Source: Paraburkholderia fungorum
Lineage (GTDB): Bacteria > Pseudomonadota > Gammaproteobacteria > Burkholderiales > Burkholderiaceae
NCBI RefSeq assembly: GCF_900099835.1
Contig: NZ_FNKP01000001.1
Location: 1,302,001 to 1,366,000 of the forward strand
Length of the DNA stretch: 64,000 bases
Direction of reading: 5' to 3'
The notes beneath the pieces are model-generated. The model saw only the letters and a program-made list of their open reading frames with translations, was not told where the DNA came from and did not search any database. Shown piece by piece: positions 46,629 through 55,545 of the stretch (the stretch's first letter is position 1; every line of letters begins with the position of its first letter). A program made the translations under genes and the position numbers.

Positions 46629-47792
46629 CTAAGCGGCAACCTCAGGCTTACCCGTTGCGGATAACTGCGTGCGGATCGCGTTCATGATCTCCGTCGGCGC
46701 GATCTCGTCGACGTCGCCGGTGCTCTGAATGCCGATCGAATGGCACTGTTCGGTCAGGCGCAGATAGGGCGGCTCGCGATCTGAAAACAGCGAGACGCTC
46801 GGCGTCGGCGTGGAATGAGCGACGTGCATCAAGCCGCCGTCCGCGCCCACGAAGAGGCTTGCCCGCGCCGCCATTTCGCGCGATTGCAGCAAGCTCAACT
46901 GCCCGACCAGCGAACTGATCGTCAGCGTGCCGAAGGTCCGTTTCAGCAGATCTTCGGCGATGGCCAGGCCATTGTCCGACCCGAGCAGCACGACGTGCTT
47001 CGGCATGCCGCGCTCATCCGACCGGTCGATGAGGTCCAGCAACGCCCCCCAATGCCGGTAAGTCCGGTTTGCATCGAGCCCGCCCACGGCGAGCGCCAGA
47101 AACTTGCTGCCCGGCAGAAACGCGCGCACCGATTCACGCGTGGACGCCTTCGCCGCCAGATAGGGCTTGCTCATCGACACGATGCTGGCGTCCGGATACC
47201 CCAGCCCAAATGCGTGATTGACCGCGGCGTAGCTGAAGGTGGTCTGGTTGCGGTCCGGTCCATAGAAGTACTGGAACAGGCACACATACGGCAGATGCCG
47301 GAACTGCCGCGCCTTCAGCTTGATGGACGGCAGGTTGTATTCCGACATCACGATCGCGTCGTAGGTGCGGCCGGAAAGTTGCTGTAAGTCGGAATAGACG
47401 TTCTGAAAAATATCGTCCTCTTCGAACAGCTTGTGCAGGTTCGGCAGCGTGAACAGGTCGATGTCGACGCCCCGGCCCTTCAGCAGCGCGCGGCCCGACA
47501 TGTCCATCGTCGCATCGCCGAAATTGCGTTTGCCGGTGTAGATCCACAGCAGCCGCCTCACTTTGGCGGTGCTTTGGAGTTCGAGGCGGGTCTGGCCGCG
47601 CCAGCGGAGCAGCAGGTGCTTGTGAAGATACTTCTTGACGATCTTCGCCCGCGAAGTCTTACGCAGAAACACCTCGGGCTCGTGCGCCACGCCCGCCCAG
47701 GGAATGCGCACGGAGCGGTCGACGGCCTTATCCACGGCTTTTTTCAGTGCGGCAGGCGCGCTGCGGTAGAGCGCGCACATCAATCGGTTCAT
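46629..47792 (-). CDS. Glycosyltransferase family 9 (heptosyltransferase-like)
   Basis: A 387-residue cytosolic enzyme with the GT-B outline of ADP-heptose transferases. After a basic N-terminal extension of about 80 residues comes RRLLWIYTGKRNFGDATMDMSGRALLKGRGVDIDLFTLPNL. The C-terminal half has HVVLLGSDNG and the donor-site pattern ASLFVGADGGLMHVAHSTPTPSVSLF, in the style of GT9 (D.G..H.A). It probably adds a heptose or another sugar to the LPS core. The start at 47792 (MNRLMCALYRSAP) is preferred over a longer Arg/His-rich frame to 48002. Confidence 0.78.
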   Translation of the reverse strand: MNRLMCALYRSAPAALKKAVDKAVDRSVRIPWAGVAHEPEVFLRKTSRAKIVKKYLHKHLLLRWRGQTRLELQSTAKVRRLLWIYTGKRNFGDATMDMSGRALLKGRGVDIDLFTLPNLHKLFEEDDIFQNVYSDLQQLSGRTYDAIVMSEYNLPSIKLKARQFRHLPYVCLFQYFYGPDRNQTTFSYAAVNHAFGLGYPDASIVSMSKPYLAAKASTRESVRAFLPGSKFLALAVGGLDANRTYRHWGALLDLIDRSDERGMPKHVVLLGSDNGLAIAEDLLKRTFGTLTISSLVGQLSLLQSREMAARASLFVGADGGLMHVAHSTPTPSVSLFSDREPPYLRLTEQCHSIGIQSTGDVDEIAPTEIMNAIRTQLSATGKPEVAA

Positions 47793-48097
47793 TGCTCGGA
47801 ATGGCAGAAATTCGGGTTTCGCCGCCGATGAAACGCGCGCCGCGCGGTGACGTCGGCGGTGCGCGGCGGCGGAATGAGGAGTTTCGTATGCTACCAGCCC
47901 GTGCCAGCCTGGTGGCGGCCGGATATCGGCCCGCGCCCGCGTCGCAGCGGTGCGGAAATGTCTGTGCGATTGGCGTGCGGCAGCAGGTTGCGAGCCCGGC
48001 ACATTAATCGGATAAGGTCGGGAACCCGGTACAATGGCGGGGCCATCGTACCCGGTCGAGCGTCAACTGACACAGCGGCCGGTTAAATTTATAAGAC
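47793..48097. other. Divergent gap GT9 / O-antigen ligase
   Basis: About 305 bases. TACAAT at 48030-48035 is a likely -10 for the ligase gene. No other element recognised. Confidence 0.35.
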
Positions 48098-49477
48098 ATG
48101 TCGACGCCCGCCAAAATATCTTCTCTGAGCGTCAACTCACGAAGCCTGCTACCAGCGTTATTCCTGCTCACGTATCCGTCGGCCAGCCTGCTGATACACG
48201 GTGCAGGCAGTGCGTTGTCGATTGCGGCCGCGCTCGTTTCACTCGGTCTTCTTTTTGCCCCCAATAGCTGGACCGGCCTGCCGTCGTTCAAGTGGGACCG
48301 TACCGATCTCGCGCTGTGCATCGGCACCGCGTGTCCGTTTTTCGCCGTGCTGCTTGCAGGGGTCTGGCACGGCGCGGTCGTTGCCAACACGCTGGATTCG
48401 CCTTCCCGTTTCTTTGCCGCCGCACCGTTCTTCCTCGTGTTGCGCCGCAGCTTGCCGCGCACGCTCGCGTGGAGCGATCTGTCGTTCGCGCTGGCCGCGC
48501 TCGTGTCGCTCGGCATTCTGCTGATCGTGCCGCGCGATTGGGGCTTCGGCCGGCTCGGCAGCGATTTCCTGAACCCGATTCATTTCGGCGATATCGCCCT
48601 CGTCATGGGCGCACTGTCCATCCTGTCGCTGAACTGGTGGCACAAGGACGGGCTGATCGTGCGCCTCGTCAAGGTGGCGGGTCTGTTCGCCGGGTTGGCC
48701 GCGTCGCTGATGTCGGGTTCGCGCGGCGGCTGGATCGCGATTCCGATCGTGGCGGCGATGGTTTTCTATCTGCGCAGCCGCGGCAAGTCGCGTAAATGGA
48801 AGGTGGCGTTTCCGCTCGTCATCGTGGCGCTGCTGGCTGGCGTCTACGCGTTTTCGCCGACCGTGCGCGACCGTGTCGGCGATGTGTCGTCGGACCTCGT
48901 GAAGTACACGCACGGCGACAAGGACACGCCGATGGGCATCCGGCTGCAGTTGTACGAGGCGGCGGCCCGCATCGTCAGGAGCCATCCGGTGCTGGGTCTG
49001 GGCGGCGACGGCTTCCGCAACAGCATGCAGTCGTTTGCGAAAGAAGGGCTGCTCACGCCCGCCGCCGCGCAACTGGGGCGCGGCGAAGTTCATAATCAGA
49101 TGTTTGCGTACATGACCGACTACGGGATGGTCGGCGGGCTTGCGGTGCTGGCCATTTACATCGTGCCGGGCATCATCTTCTGGCGGCGTCTGAACGCGCC
49201 GGCCTTGCCCGCGCGCCGTGCCGCGCTGATGGGACTAACCTTCATCGTGTCGTTCTGGATCTTCGGGCTGAGCGTCGAAACCTTCGATCTGAAAATGACG
49301 GTGTCGGTGTATGCCACGGTCATCGGCATTCTTGCCGCGTGCTGCGCGTATGCGGACAAAACCTGTGCTATCGCCGCAAGCGGAACCGGAACCGGAACCG
49401 GAAAGGCAACCGAACCGGCTCCCGCTCCGGCCTCGGCGAGCGCACCCGGCCGTTCAGCGCGCGACTCCACTCAATGA
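48098..49477 (+). CDS. O-antigen ligase family protein (WaaL-like)
   Basis: A 459-residue polytopic membrane protein with about 11 hydrophobic segments and one large periplasmic loop (about residues 260-340). The loop includes the hallmark stretch RSHPVLGLGGDGFRNSMQSFAKEG...GEVHNQMFAYMTDYGMVGG, and SGSRGGWIA lies in the preceding membrane part. WaaL joins O-antigen to the lipid A core on the periplasmic side; related enzymes glycosylate pilin, so the acceptor is not certain. The last 40 residues are a cytosolic low-complexity tail (GTGTGTGK, PAPAPASASAP) encoded partly by a 6-bp repeat. No ribosome site is obvious at the ATG. Two GT2 genes follow closely. Confidence 0.8.
   Translation: MSTPAKISSLSVNSRSLLPALFLLTYPSASLLIHGAGSALSIAAALVSLGLLFAPNSWTGLPSFKWDRTDLALCIGTACPFFAVLLAGVWHGAVVANTLDSPSRFFAAAPFFLVLRRSLPRTLAWSDLSFALAALVSLGILLIVPRDWGFGRLGSDFLNPIHFGDIALVMGALSILSLNWWHKDGLIVRLVKVAGLFAGLAASLMSGSRGGWIAIPIVAAMVFYLRSRGKSRKWKVAFPLVIVALLAGVYAFSPTVRDRVGDVSSDLVKYTHGDKDTPMGIRLQLYEAAARIVRSHPVLGLGGDGFRNSMQSFAKEGLLTPAAAQLGRGEVHNQMFAYMTDYGMVGGLAVLAIYIVPGIIFWRRLNAPALPARRAALMGLTFIVSFWIFGLSVETFDLKMTVSVYATVIGILAACCAYADKTCAIAASGTGTGTGKATEPAPAPASASAPGRSARDSTQ
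49382..49403 (+). repeat. 6-bp tandem repeat in the ligase tail
   Basis: ggaacc repeated three times (49382-49399) plus a partial copy. It encodes alternating Gly-Thr; copy-number change would keep the frame. Confidence 0.75.
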
Positions 49478-49493
49478 GACTTTCGATCCCTCC

Positions 49494-50429
49494 ATGTTCA
49501 GTATCCTGATTCCGAGCTGGAACAATCTGCCGTATCTGAAGCTGTGCATCGACAGCGTCCGCCGTCACTCGGCGTTCGACCACGAGATCATCGTGCACGT
49601 CAACGACGGCTCGGACGGCACGCTCGACTGGGTTCGCTCGGAGGGCATTCGCCACACGATGAGCCAGGGCAACGTCGGGGTCTGCCTTGCGCTGAACGAC
49701 GCGGCGCGGCTCGCCACGCGCGACTGGATTCTGTTCCTGAACGACGACATGTTCTGTACGCCGGGCTGGGACCTCGCGTTCGAGGCGAGCCTGCGCTCGC
49801 TCGGGCATTCGTCGGCGTATCTGTCGTCCGTGCTGATCGAGCCGACCGACACCGGCAATGTCAACGTGACTGCGGCGAACTTCGGCACGGGTCCCGACAA
49901 TTTCGACGAAGCGGGTTTGCTCGCCTACGTGGCGGGCATGAAAGCGGCCGATCGCAACGGCGTGGCGTTGCAGCCGATGCTGATCAGCCGTCAGTTGTGG
50001 CATGCGGTAGGCGGCTACAGCATCGAGTTCGGACCAGGCATGAGCAGCGACGACGATTTCCTGATGAAGCTGTGGCTCGTCGGTTGCCGCATGTTCCGCT
50101 CGGTCGGCGCGAGCCGCATTTATCACTTCGGCTGCAAATCGACCGGACGTATCCGCCGTAATCGCGGTGGCCGCGAGTTTCTGATGAAGTGGGGCATTTC
50201 GCAGCGCGATTTCACGCGCGACTATATCCGGCAGACCGCCAGCGCGGCGCCTGGCAGCTTGTCCAATGTGCCGCGCGCGCCGTTCAAAAGCCGTTTCAAG
50301 CGCGTGCTGTACGCGCTGGGCCGTTATCCGTTCGAAGACCTCGAAGGTTGGGAACCCGATCTGCCGGCCCGGCTCACGTTCAACAAGCCGTTCGACGGGA
50401 CGCCCGACGATCAGAGCGGGCGCAACTGA
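49494..50429 (+). CDS. Glycosyltransferase family 2 (first of tandem pair)
   Basis: A 311-residue GT-A transferase: MFSILIPSWNNLPYLKLCIDSVRRHS, a metal-binding LFLNDDMFC near residues 80-90, and GPGMSSDDDFLMKLWLVGCRMF. The last 70 residues are basic and Pro-rich and differ from the downstream paralogue. The start at 49494 is 16 bases after the ligase stop; a longer upstream frame overlaps the ligase gene and is not credible. Together with the ligase and the second GT2 gene it likely extends the LPS core or builds a short O-chain. Sugar and acceptor are unknown. Confidence 0.83.
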   Translation: MFSILIPSWNNLPYLKLCIDSVRRHSAFDHEIIVHVNDGSDGTLDWVRSEGIRHTMSQGNVGVCLALNDAARLATRDWILFLNDDMFCTPGWDLAFEASLRSLGHSSAYLSSVLIEPTDTGNVNVTAANFGTGPDNFDEAGLLAYVAGMKAADRNGVALQPMLISRQLWHAVGGYSIEFGPGMSSDDDFLMKLWLVGCRMFRSVGASRIYHFGCKSTGRIRRNRGGREFLMKWGISQRDFTRDYIRQTASAAPGSLSNVPRAPFKSRFKRVLYALGRYPFEDLEGWEPDLPARLTFNKPFDGTPDDQSGRN

Positions 50430-50513
50430 TCCACGTCGCGCCTGGGCGGCACGATCCGCCTGCGCGCGTCATTCGTTGCCCGTCACCCGTCACCCTTACG
50501 GAATTGCCATTCG

Positions 50514-51359
50514 ATGTTCTCAATCATCATCCCGACCTGGAACAACCTGCCTTATCTGCGCCTCGTGATCGAGAGCCTGCGACGTCATTCGACGCACTCG
50601 CATCAGATCATCGTGCACGTCAACGACGGCTCGGACGGCACGCTCGCGTGGGTGCGCGACGAGGGCATCGAGCACACGGCGTCGCCGGGCAATATCGGCA
50701 TCTGCCACGCGGTCAACATCGCAGCGGCGCGCGCCACGCACGACTACATCGTCTACATGAACGACGACATGTACTGCTGCCCCGGCTGGGACGACGCGCT
50801 GGTCAAGCGCCTCGCGCAGATGCCGGCGGACAACCTGTTCATGCTGTCCGGCACGATGGTCGAGCCGGTCGACTCCGGCAACCCGTGCGTGGTCGTGCAG
50901 AACTTCGGCCGCGACGTGGAGAATTTCCGCGCCGAGGAACTCGTCGCCGCCACCCCGAAGCTGGTGCGCGCCGACTGGCGCGGCGCGACGTGGCCGCCCA
51001 CGCTCGTGCATCGCGACTGGTGGTTCAAGGTCGGCGGATATAGCAGCGAATTGAGCCCCGGCATGAGCAGCGACAACGATTTCTCGATGAAGCTGTGGGA
51101 CGCCGGCTGTCGTGTGTTCGTCGGCGTCGGCGACAGTCTCGTGTATCACTTTCAGCAGAAGAGCACCGGCAAAGTGGTGAAGAACGACGGGCGTCGTCAG
51201 TTCCTCAACAAGTGGGGCATGACGCAGGCGACCTTCGACCGCTACTTCCTGCGACGCGGCACGGCCGTGGAAGGCGGGCAGGCGGTGAGCGAGCCTGAGC
51301 GCACCGGCCGTCTGCGGCGCGCGCTGCTCAAATCGCGGATCAAGCGGGCATTTAGCTGA
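50514..51359 (+). CDS. Glycosyltransferase family 2 (second of tandem pair)
   Basis: A 281-residue paralogue of the upstream gene, aligned from the first residue: MFSIIIPTWNNLPYLRLVIESLRRHS, VHVNDGSDGT, VYMNDDMYC and ELSPGMSSDNDFSMKLWDAGCRVF. Both copies share 42 identical bases around VHVNDGSDGT (49585-49626 and 50605-50646). The middle part, which shapes the acceptor site, differs (VVVQNFGRDVENFRAEELV against VTAANFGTGPDNFDEAGLL), so the two probably transfer to different positions. It lies 84 bases after the first copy on the same strand. Confidence 0.83.
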   Translation: MFSIIIPTWNNLPYLRLVIESLRRHSTHSHQIIVHVNDGSDGTLAWVRDEGIEHTASPGNIGICHAVNIAAARATHDYIVYMNDDMYCCPGWDDALVKRLAQMPADNLFMLSGTMVEPVDSGNPCVVVQNFGRDVENFRAEELVAATPKLVRADWRGATWPPTLVHRDWWFKVGGYSSELSPGMSSDNDFSMKLWDAGCRVFVGVGDSLVYHFQQKSTGKVVKNDGRRQFLNKWGMTQATFDRYFLRRGTAVEGGQAVSEPERTGRLRRALLKSRIKRAFS

Positions 51360-51398
51360 GGGTTACTCCTCGCGCGCATTGCACCCGCATTGCACGCA

Positions 51399-51719
51399 TC
51401 ACACGCCGCCGGTCACCAGCGGCAGCACCGTCAGATCGGGATGCGTGCCTTCCACGATGCTGCGTCCTACGTGAACCGCTTCGTAGAGCGCATCGTCCTT
51501 GCTGGCGAAGCTCTCTTCGCCGTCCGCGTGAAACGGCACCGCGTGGCCCGGAATGGCCGGATCGGCGCCCGGATGACAGACATACCCGGCATACGTATAG
51601 CGCGCCGGTGGTGCCGACGCCGCGTGGGCGGCATCGGGCGGGTCTTTCTGAAGCGTCACGACGTGAATCTCGAAGCCCTCATAGTCCACCGTCTGCCAGG
51701 GTGCGGTTTCGTCGGCCAT
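51399..51719 (-). CDS. Hypothetical protein
   Basis: 106 residues of unknown function. MADETAPWQTVDYEGFEIHVVTLQKD opens a likely alpha/beta fold. YTYAGYVCHPGADPAIPGHAVPFHADGEESFASKDDALYEAVHVGRSIVEG looks like a conserved core with a helix at the end. There is no signal peptide or membrane segment. It stands alone, convergent to the GT2 genes. I do not recognise a family. Confidence 0.6.
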   Translation of the reverse strand: MADETAPWQTVDYEGFEIHVVTLQKDPPDAAHAASAPPARYTYAGYVCHPGADPAIPGHAVPFHADGEESFASKDDALYEAVHVGRSIVEGTHPDLTVLPLVTGGV

Positions 51720-51806
51720 GGCCGCCTCCGTCTTGGTCGCGTGCCTGTCAGAAAGTCTAGGCGATTTGCATGCACAACGCGGCCCCGGACGGATACGGCA
51801 AAACCA

Positions 51807-52373
51807 CTATGGCTTGATCGCACCGAGCTGTTTGAGCAGCGTGAGGTTGTCCTCCAGGTGCCAGTTTTCGACGATACGGCCGTCTTTCACGCGGTACAGA
51901 TCGAACGCCTGAAAATCGACTTTCTGGCCGCTGCCTTGCAGATTCTGAAACTGGCCCGTGAAGTGTCCGTAGAAATGCAGGTGGACCGATGCGCGGTCGC
52001 CGGCCACCACGAGGTCGTCGATTTCCGCGTGCAGGTCGGGCACTGCCGCCCTGAATCCCTTCGATGCCGTCAGCGGCCCTTGCGGACCCTGCGGCCGGCC
52101 GTCCGGCAACGTCCGGTCGACAAACTCGGGCGACAGCGCAAGCTTTGCCCAGGCTTCGTCGCCGGTATTCCAGAAGGCGGCATAGCGCCGCGCGGTTTGC
52201 ACGACCGCTTCGCTTTGCGCGGACGTGGTATCGAAAGCGACGTGGTGCGGGACGGGCAGAGCGGTGTCGTCCGTCGCACTTGCGGCATGCGCACTGGAAG
52301 CCGCGAGAGCACCGGCGAGACCGACGGCAAGCAGCGCGTGGCGGGCGATCCGGGAAAGTTGGGCGGTAGACAT
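51807..52373 (-). CDS. Exported SnoaL-like/ester-cyclase-fold protein
   Basis: A 188-residue protein with a clear signal peptide (RIARHALLAVGLAGALAASSAHA/AS) and a SnoaL-type alpha+beta barrel: VVQTARRYAAFWNTGDEAWAKLALSPEFVDRTLPDGRPQGPQG, then FRAAVPDLHAEIDDLVVAGDRASVHLHFYGHFTG and IVENWHLEDNLTLLKQLGAI. This is the pattern of the SnoaL-like polyketide-cyclase/ester-cyclase family (PF07366). Many relatives have no known reaction, and periplasmic location makes a biosynthetic role unlikely. It is monocistronic. Confidence 0.78.
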   Translation of the reverse strand: MSTAQLSRIARHALLAVGLAGALAASSAHAASATDDTALPVPHHVAFDTTSAQSEAVVQTARRYAAFWNTGDEAWAKLALSPEFVDRTLPDGRPQGPQGPLTASKGFRAAVPDLHAEIDDLVVAGDRASVHLHFYGHFTGQFQNLQGSGQKVDFQAFDLYRVKDGRIVENWHLEDNLTLLKQLGAIKP

Positions 52374-52578
52374 GGCGTTCTCCAGAGAAGCTGATTCGGT
52401 GAATGAAGTTGATGAAACGCATTCTCCGGCTAACGATTACATTTGATAATTAGTCTATCGTTTAAAGGATTTTCATTTGAAATTTGAAAATCTCATGCAA
52501 TTTCGTTACCAGCATTCGAGCGCGCCCGGCTCTTCCGTCAGATAGAATGACGCGCTTTGCCCGGAAACGACCTCGCCC

Positions 52579-53502
52579 ATGTGGTTCAAAAACCTTCAGC
52601 TTCACCGTCTTCCCGCTCCGTGGTCCGTCACCCCCGAACAGATGCAGAAGTGGCTCGCGCCGCACGCGTTTGCGCCCGGCAATAGCGTCGAGATGCAAAG
52701 CCACGGCTGGGCGTCGCCGCGCGATAACGACTCGCTCGTGTACGCGCTCAACGGCCAGATGCTGCTGGTGTTCCGCGCCGAAAAGAAACTGCTGCCCGCG
52801 TCGGTCGTCACCCAGGTGACGAAGGAGCGCGCGCTCGAACTCGAAGATCAGCAGGGTTTCAAACCTGGCCGCAAGCAGATGCGCGAACTCAAGGAGCAGG
52901 TCACCGACGAACTGCTGCCGCGCGCGTTCAGCATCCGCCGCGATACGCGTGTGTGGATCGATTGCAAAAACGGCTGGCTGGTGATCGATGCGGCGTCGCA
53001 AGCCGTTGCCGACGAAGTGCGCGGTCTGCTGGTGAAATCGATCGATCAGTTGCCGCTCGGCACCGTGCGCGTCACGCAATCGCCGGTCGCGGCGATGACG
53101 GAGTGGCTGCTTTCCGGCGAAGGCCCCGCGGGCTTCACGCTCGACCAGGACACCGAACTGCGTTCGCCCAACGAGGGCAACGCCACCGTGCGCTATGTCG
53201 GACATACGCTGGACGCCGACGATATGCGCCGTCATATCGAAGCCGGCAAGCAGTGCATGCGGCTCGCGATGACGTGGAACGACCGCGTGTCGTTCGTGCT
53301 GACGCCGTCGCTGACGATCAAGCGCATTGCGGCACTCGACGTGCTGAAGGAAGCGAGCGACCCCACCGCGCAGAATGACGACGAGCGTTTCGACACCGAC
53401 GTCACGCTGATGACCGCCGAACTCGACCGCATGCTGACCGATCTGCTCGACGCGTTGGGCGGCGAACAGGGTGAGGCGATGCCGCAAGCTGCGGCGGCCT
53501 GA
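52579..53502 (+). CDS. rdgC: Recombination-associated protein RdgC
   Basis: A 307-residue ring-forming DNA-binding protein that restrains RecA. The full-length match starts [11 protein letters not shown] and includes [58 protein letters not shown] and [26 protein letters not shown]. It is probably expressed alone. TAGAAT at about 52542-52547 could be its -10. Confidence 0.94.
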   Translation: MWFKNLQLHRLPAPWSVTPEQMQKWLAPHAFAPGNSVEMQSHGWASPRDNDSLVYALNGQMLLVFRAEKKLLPASVVTQVTKERALELEDQQGFKPGRKQMRELKEQVTDELLPRAFSIRRDTRVWIDCKNGWLVIDAASQAVADEVRGLLVKSIDQLPLGTVRVTQSPVAAMTEWLLSGEGPAGFTLDQDTELRSPNEGNATVRYVGHTLDADDMRRHIEAGKQCMRLAMTWNDRVSFVLTPSLTIKRIAALDVLKEASDPTAQNDDERFDTDVTLMTAELDRMLTDLLDALGGEQGEAMPQAAAA

Positions 53503-53617
53503 TTCGCCGGAGCATCGCGAGATCGGGCGAGGCGGCATGCCATCGCGTCCGCTGCCGGTATTCTGAATGTGGTTAAGATGACGTTCGGAAGTGCGTACCG
53601 GTCACGGAGGGCTTGCG

Positions 53618-55021
53618 ATGGTCCGTCTCGTCATGATCCTGCTGGGCGTCGATTACCTGCGCACTCGCTGGAGATCGTTGCAGATCGTCGGCTGGGTGAG
53701 CCTGGTGCTCGGCGTCGTAGTGTTCGTCGACGCCCTCGATAACGCGCTTTATTTCCCGATTACGCCATTTGCGTTGTTGCTGCTGCTCGAAGGCATCGGC
53801 ACGCTCGCGGTCGCCTGGACCGGCATGGGCGGGCAGCGCACGCTGCGCTACGTGAAGGGTCTCGCGTTCTGCTTCGCGGCGGCGCTGATTCTGGCCGGTC
53901 ATCATCACGGCAACTTCATTCTGTCGATGATTTTCGGCACGCTGTTTCTGGCCGACGGCGTGCTGCAAATCGTCTCTGCCCGAGTGGTGCGCTACCGCAC
54001 GTGGCGGCTCGCGGTGGCGGGCGGCGCACTCGAAATCGCGCTGGCGATTTTCTTCTTCCAGCCTTTTCCCACGCATTACGTCGGCACCGTGCCGTATTGC
54101 CTCGGCCTCGGCCTGATGTTCGGCGGCTGGAATCTGATTCTGCTGAGCACGCGAGTGCGGCGGCTCGCGTCGAATCCGGCGGTCGCGTCCGGCGATGCAC
54201 ACGCAACGGTCGGCTTGACCACGCGAGGCGTTCCGCTCAAAACCGAATGGGACGGCCCGCCCGCCGCCGACGAAGCCGCGCTTACCGTACACGTGTGGAC
54301 GCCGGTCGGCTCCGCCAAAAGCGAAGCGCGGCGGCAACTGATCGTCGACCGCTATATTGCAGCGGTGGATCGCAACGGCGTGATCTCGACCGGCCATGCC
54401 GCGCTCGAATCGCCCGAGGGCATCTACATCAGCCTGTACCCGGGTGTCGAAATCGATCGCTCTCCCGACGACTTCACGCGGCTTTTGCGCGCCACCCGCG
54501 AGAACGACGTGCCGGGCGTTTTTCAGCCCGATTACGCGACTGAATCGAAGGCGTGGTGTCCGTCGACGATTCAGGTGCGCATCCGCAATTACGATCCCGA
54601 GCGCCTGCGCCGTTTCTGGGACGCGTATCGACAGGACACGACTTATAACCTCACGCATCGCAACTGTTCGAGCACGGTCTCGCGCGCACTGGAAGCCGCG
54701 ATCGAGGGCGCGTCGGCGCGCGTATGGGGCAGTCTCGGCGGATGGCGGCCGTTCTGGCGCGTCGTCACGACACCGGAGTTGTGGGTGGCCGCGCAACTGC
54801 GCAAGCGCGCGGCGACGATGGCGTGGACGCCCGGTCTCACGCTCGACTATGCGCGTGCGTTGAGCATGCTGGCCGATCCGCGGCCTTCCGGCTGGGTCAG
54901 GATGGCGCGGCTCGCTGTGCGGCGGATGATCAGTTCTCGGCAGCAGTGGCGCGACGAAGCGCGTCACGCGCCCGCCGCGCAGGAAGCGACAGGCGGCGCG
55001 CGAGGCAGCGTGCAAGAGTGA
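53618..55021 (+). CDS. HdeD-like membrane domain fused to a papain-like hydrolase domain
   Basis: A 467-residue protein. Residues 1-180 carry about six membrane segments in the style of HdeD/DUF308 acid-resistance proteins (LQIVGWVSLVLGVVVFVDALD...GIGTLAVAWTGMGGQR...LFLADGVLQIVSA). The cytosolic or periplasmic remainder has H260 in VISTGHAALESPEGIYISLYPGVE and C350 in TYNLTHRNCSSTVSRALEAAIEG. The order His-then-Cys is that of circularly permuted papain-fold (NlpC/P60-like, LRAT-like) hydrolases. I infer a membrane-anchored peptidase, amidase or acyltransferase; the substrate is unknown. The ATG at 53618 has GGAGGG eight bases upstream. Confidence 0.7.
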   Translation: MVRLVMILLGVDYLRTRWRSLQIVGWVSLVLGVVVFVDALDNALYFPITPFALLLLLEGIGTLAVAWTGMGGQRTLRYVKGLAFCFAAALILAGHHHGNFILSMIFGTLFLADGVLQIVSARVVRYRTWRLAVAGGALEIALAIFFFQPFPTHYVGTVPYCLGLGLMFGGWNLILLSTRVRRLASNPAVASGDAHATVGLTTRGVPLKTEWDGPPAADEAALTVHVWTPVGSAKSEARRQLIVDRYIAAVDRNGVISTGHAALESPEGIYISLYPGVEIDRSPDDFTRLLRATRENDVPGVFQPDYATESKAWCPSTIQVRIRNYDPERLRRFWDAYRQDTTYNLTHRNCSSTVSRALEAAIEGASARVWGSLGGWRPFWRVVTTPELWVAAQLRKRAATMAWTPGLTLDYARALSMLADPRPSGWVRMARLAVRRMISSRQQWRDEARHAPAAQEATGGARGSVQE

Positions 55022-55148
55022 GCGGAGGAGGCCCGGCCGTGGTGCAGCGTGGTGCGAAATGACGCACCACGGTGGCGGGATCTGCCCAACATCGATGTCG
55101 CATCAAAAACGGCAATCGCATCAACGGCTTGCAGGTTTTGCCGGATAG

Positions 55149-55210
55149 TTATGCACAGATTTGCGAACAGATTCTGTTGATAACTTCCGCGCGTTGCGCA
55201 GTTATCCAGA
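55149..55210. promoter_or_regulatory. Cluster of three near-consensus DnaA boxes
   Basis: TTATGCACA (55149-55157, plus) fits the relaxed box TTWTNCACA perfectly. TTATCAACA (55183-55175, minus) and TTATCCAGA (55202-55210, plus) each differ by one base from TTATCCACA. Spacing is about 26-27 bases. All three lie in the 525-base gene-free stretch 55022-55545, which otherwise shows nothing. Confidence 0.4.
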
Positions 55211-55545
55211 TGAACGCTGCAAATGAATATGGCGGGTGTAAGCTGGCCCGTCGTTTTCCCGATCGAGGCTGAGCACCTTCGAGTCCCGTGGTGGTTCGCT
55301 GTCGTTCGTCAGCCTTCCCAGGCCCACGCCTTGCTGCACGAATTTCATCCGCTGCGGCAGCGGCATTCGACGCATCCGTCGCGCAGCGCGTCCGCCAATC
55401 TGTGATGGCCGCGCGTTTCCAGAATTCCCAAACAGAACAACGCAATCGACCGCGTGCCAAATACCCCGTTTGCGCGGATGTCCACTCACGTCGACATCGT
55501 GCGAACGGGAAGCATCAACCGAACGTTTCAATTAGGGGCGCTGCG

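Noticed and set aside
55166..55178. aacagattctgtt as a LexA/SOS box
   Set aside because: The half-sites are inverted relative to CTGT-N8-ACAG and the spacing is wrong.
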